This document shows, piece by piece, positions 32,998 to 34,169 of a DNA stretch of 34,169 bases (position 1 is the stretch's first letter; every line of letters begins with the position of its first letter). The position numbers and the translations under genes were made by a program. Source of the stretch: an uncultured Bacilli bacterium. Its GTDB lineage: Bacteria > Bacillota_I > Bacilli_A > RF39 > UBA660. Location: positions 1-34,169 of the forward strand of contig CANPZX010000009.1 of the NCBI GenBank assembly GCA_947589195.1, given 5' to 3'. The notes beneath the pieces were generated by a model, which worked only from the letters and a program-made list of their open reading frames with translations, did no database searches and was not told the origin of the DNA.

Positions 32998-34169
32998 TTA
33001 TTTGATTAGGAAGCGGGGACGAACACCAAACAAATTGGATGCGTAATGCGTGCTGGCATAGCCAAGGATGTTGACATAATCAAAGCTCGTAGAGTTGGCG
33101 ACCGCTTTTAACCAATAGTTATAGTTAAAACGTTGATTCCCGTAACTATTAATAAACTCTGGTTTTAGTTGGAAAATAGCATACTGACGATTATCGATTC
33201 CAATATCGTATCCAGATGAACTCAATACTGTTGAACCATAGACATTCACTTCGCTCATTAAATCTAACTTACTATCATACCAAGCCCAGCCAGATGAAGC
33301 ACCACCATTATCACCTGAGCTTACTCCAAATTGATTCGAACGATCTGGGTCCATTTGGTCAGCTAGTAGATTAGTATAGGTAATTACATTATCACCGAAT
33401 ACTGGTTCTATATAATTTTTTAAAATATCAGGCAAAATTTCTTGTTTCATTTTACTTCCCACATAAGCTGCTAGATTACTTCTTGTACCATCTTTAGCTG
33501 GCAATGTTTTATCTTTATAAACAATTCCAGTAGTATTACTTTCATTCATTTTCTCATTTTTAAAGGGTGTTGCAGGTATTATTGTCGCATGATTCTCGGT
33601 TAAATCGGTATACCCTGAATGTAAGTAGTTATTTAAGTCAGCTATTAACCAAGTGACAGTATGATTTTCTCCAGTACTATCTGGTTTAGTTGTTGTAAAG
33701 TAATCTCCGACATAGATATCGTCAAATCTACCACTACTAATCATGTCATATAAACCATTATTATTGTAATATTCAGTTATATCTTTTCCTCGATAAGTAT
33801 TTCTTCTTATACTTACTCCTTCAGATATATATTCATCATACTCTGCTTCTGTTATTCCATTGCTTTCAAATTCTATTGTACATTTTGTATCTTTCTTTAA
33901 ATTATCGATTCTTAAATTCCAAGCATTATAATCCCATGTACCTATTACTTTATTATTACAGGTGACATTAGTTTTATATAAATCTCTTGTAGGTATTTGA
34001 GTAGCATCTTTACCATCTATTTTTATAGCTAATTTTACATCATAACCAAAATCTGGAACTATTCCTTTGATTACGTTATACTCTTTGTCTTCTTGATATA
34101 AGGCATAGGTTCTATAGATTAAAATACCCCCCCCCCAGAACAAGCATTAGCCCTAGAGTTAGGAGGATA
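32998..34169 (-). CDS. Surface protein with DUF6273-like C-terminus, frame broken at poly-G; partial
   Basis: As written, an ORF of 381 aa starts at an unlikely TTG inside the G-run. With nine rather than ten Gs the frame continues upstream as ILLTLGLMLVLGGGILIYR, a membrane anchor or signal peptide running past the window edge. After it come TYALYQEDKEYNVIKGIVPDF, a Cys-bearing domain (NVTCNNKVIG...DTKCTIEF), a middle region with YVGDYFTTTKP...VTWLIADLNNYLH, and a C-terminal NYWLKAVANSTSF...FGVRPRFLIK. That C-terminus is typical of DUF6273-type domains found in surface and phage-like proteins of gut bacteria. It is likely displayed on the cell surface. The 5' end is missing, so no start or promoter can be given. 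Confidence 0.7.
34127..34136. repeat. C10/G10 homopolymer tract in a surface-protein gene
   Basis: Ten consecutive C on the plus strand, striking in such AT-rich DNA. It lies in the coding start of the surface protein, and its length sets the frame: nine opens the gene, ten closes it at a TAG a few codons on. An assembly miscount is the main alternative. Confidence 0.9.

Noticed and set aside
1-34169. UGA read as tryptophan (Mollicutes code 4)
   Set aside because: Trp is encoded by TGG in conserved proteins such as EF-G and no core gene is interrupted by TGA in the supplied ORFs; the two broken island genes are interrupted by TAA.

Overview
The window is very AT-rich DNA from a low-GC Gram-positive bacterium. 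Gene content fits an uncultured gut lineage of Bacilli (RF39-, Erysipelotrichia- or Mollicutes-like): SipW-type and DUF6273-type surface proteins, a FemABX protein, ThyX, a canonical secG-rnr-smpB-ssrA trans-translation block, and str and rplKAJL ribosomal operons. The standard code is used (TGG for Trp; the supplied code-11 ORFs stay intact). The species assignment is inference.

Layout. 1-2.7 kb: possible insertion-sequence end repeats, an exported SipW-type protein and an orphan PD-(D/E)XK nuclease with a SAP-like segment. 2.9-3.35 kb: tRNA-Cys and tRNA-Gly. 3.33-7.89 kb: an accessory island bracketed by a ~54-bp near-perfect direct repeat made of the tRNA-Gly 3' end plus its terminator, i.e. 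an attL/attR pair. The island holds a decayed relaxase, an apparently intact restriction-modification operon with its own promoter and terminator, a second set of internal repeats, and a broken two-gene cassette (DUF1016/YhcG nuclease plus the N-terminus of an OLD-like ATPase). 7.9-15.1 kb: metabolic and envelope genes (ThyX, HI0933-type flavoprotein, glycosyltransferase-methyltransferase fusion, SDR, DUF421 membrane protein, alpha/beta hydrolase) and a 38-codon basic ORF absent from the ORF track.

15.2-15.5 kb: a compact type I toxin-antitoxin locus with a 27-aa hydrophobic peptide, its Shine-Dalgarno in a hairpin, and a convergent antisense RNA. It abuts the tmRNA gene (15511-15860). 16-21.7 kb: small membrane proteins, a DUF3048 protein, smpB, rnr, a pilin-like gene, secG and engB. 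SmpB, tmRNA and RNase R together form the ribosome-rescue pathway. 21.8-24.1 kb: a FemABX-like aminoacyltransferase and a membrane-anchored beta-lactamase-fold serine hydrolase.

24.2-28.4 kb: tuf, fusA, rpsG, rpsL read leftwards from one strong promoter, with an extra promoter for tuf. 28.5-30.4 kb: an RNase Z-like metallohydrolase and three small pilin-like or membrane proteins, where rpoB-rpoC normally lie. 30.4-33 kb: rplL, rplJ, rplA, rplK with an L10 leader and a probable L1-binding leader. The window ends in a surface protein whose reading frame is broken at a run of ten Gs; nine would restore a membrane-anchor N-terminus, so it looks phase-variable.

Most striking points: the tRNA-Gly island, the type I toxin locus beside tmRNA, the poly-G switch, and displacement of rpoBC.
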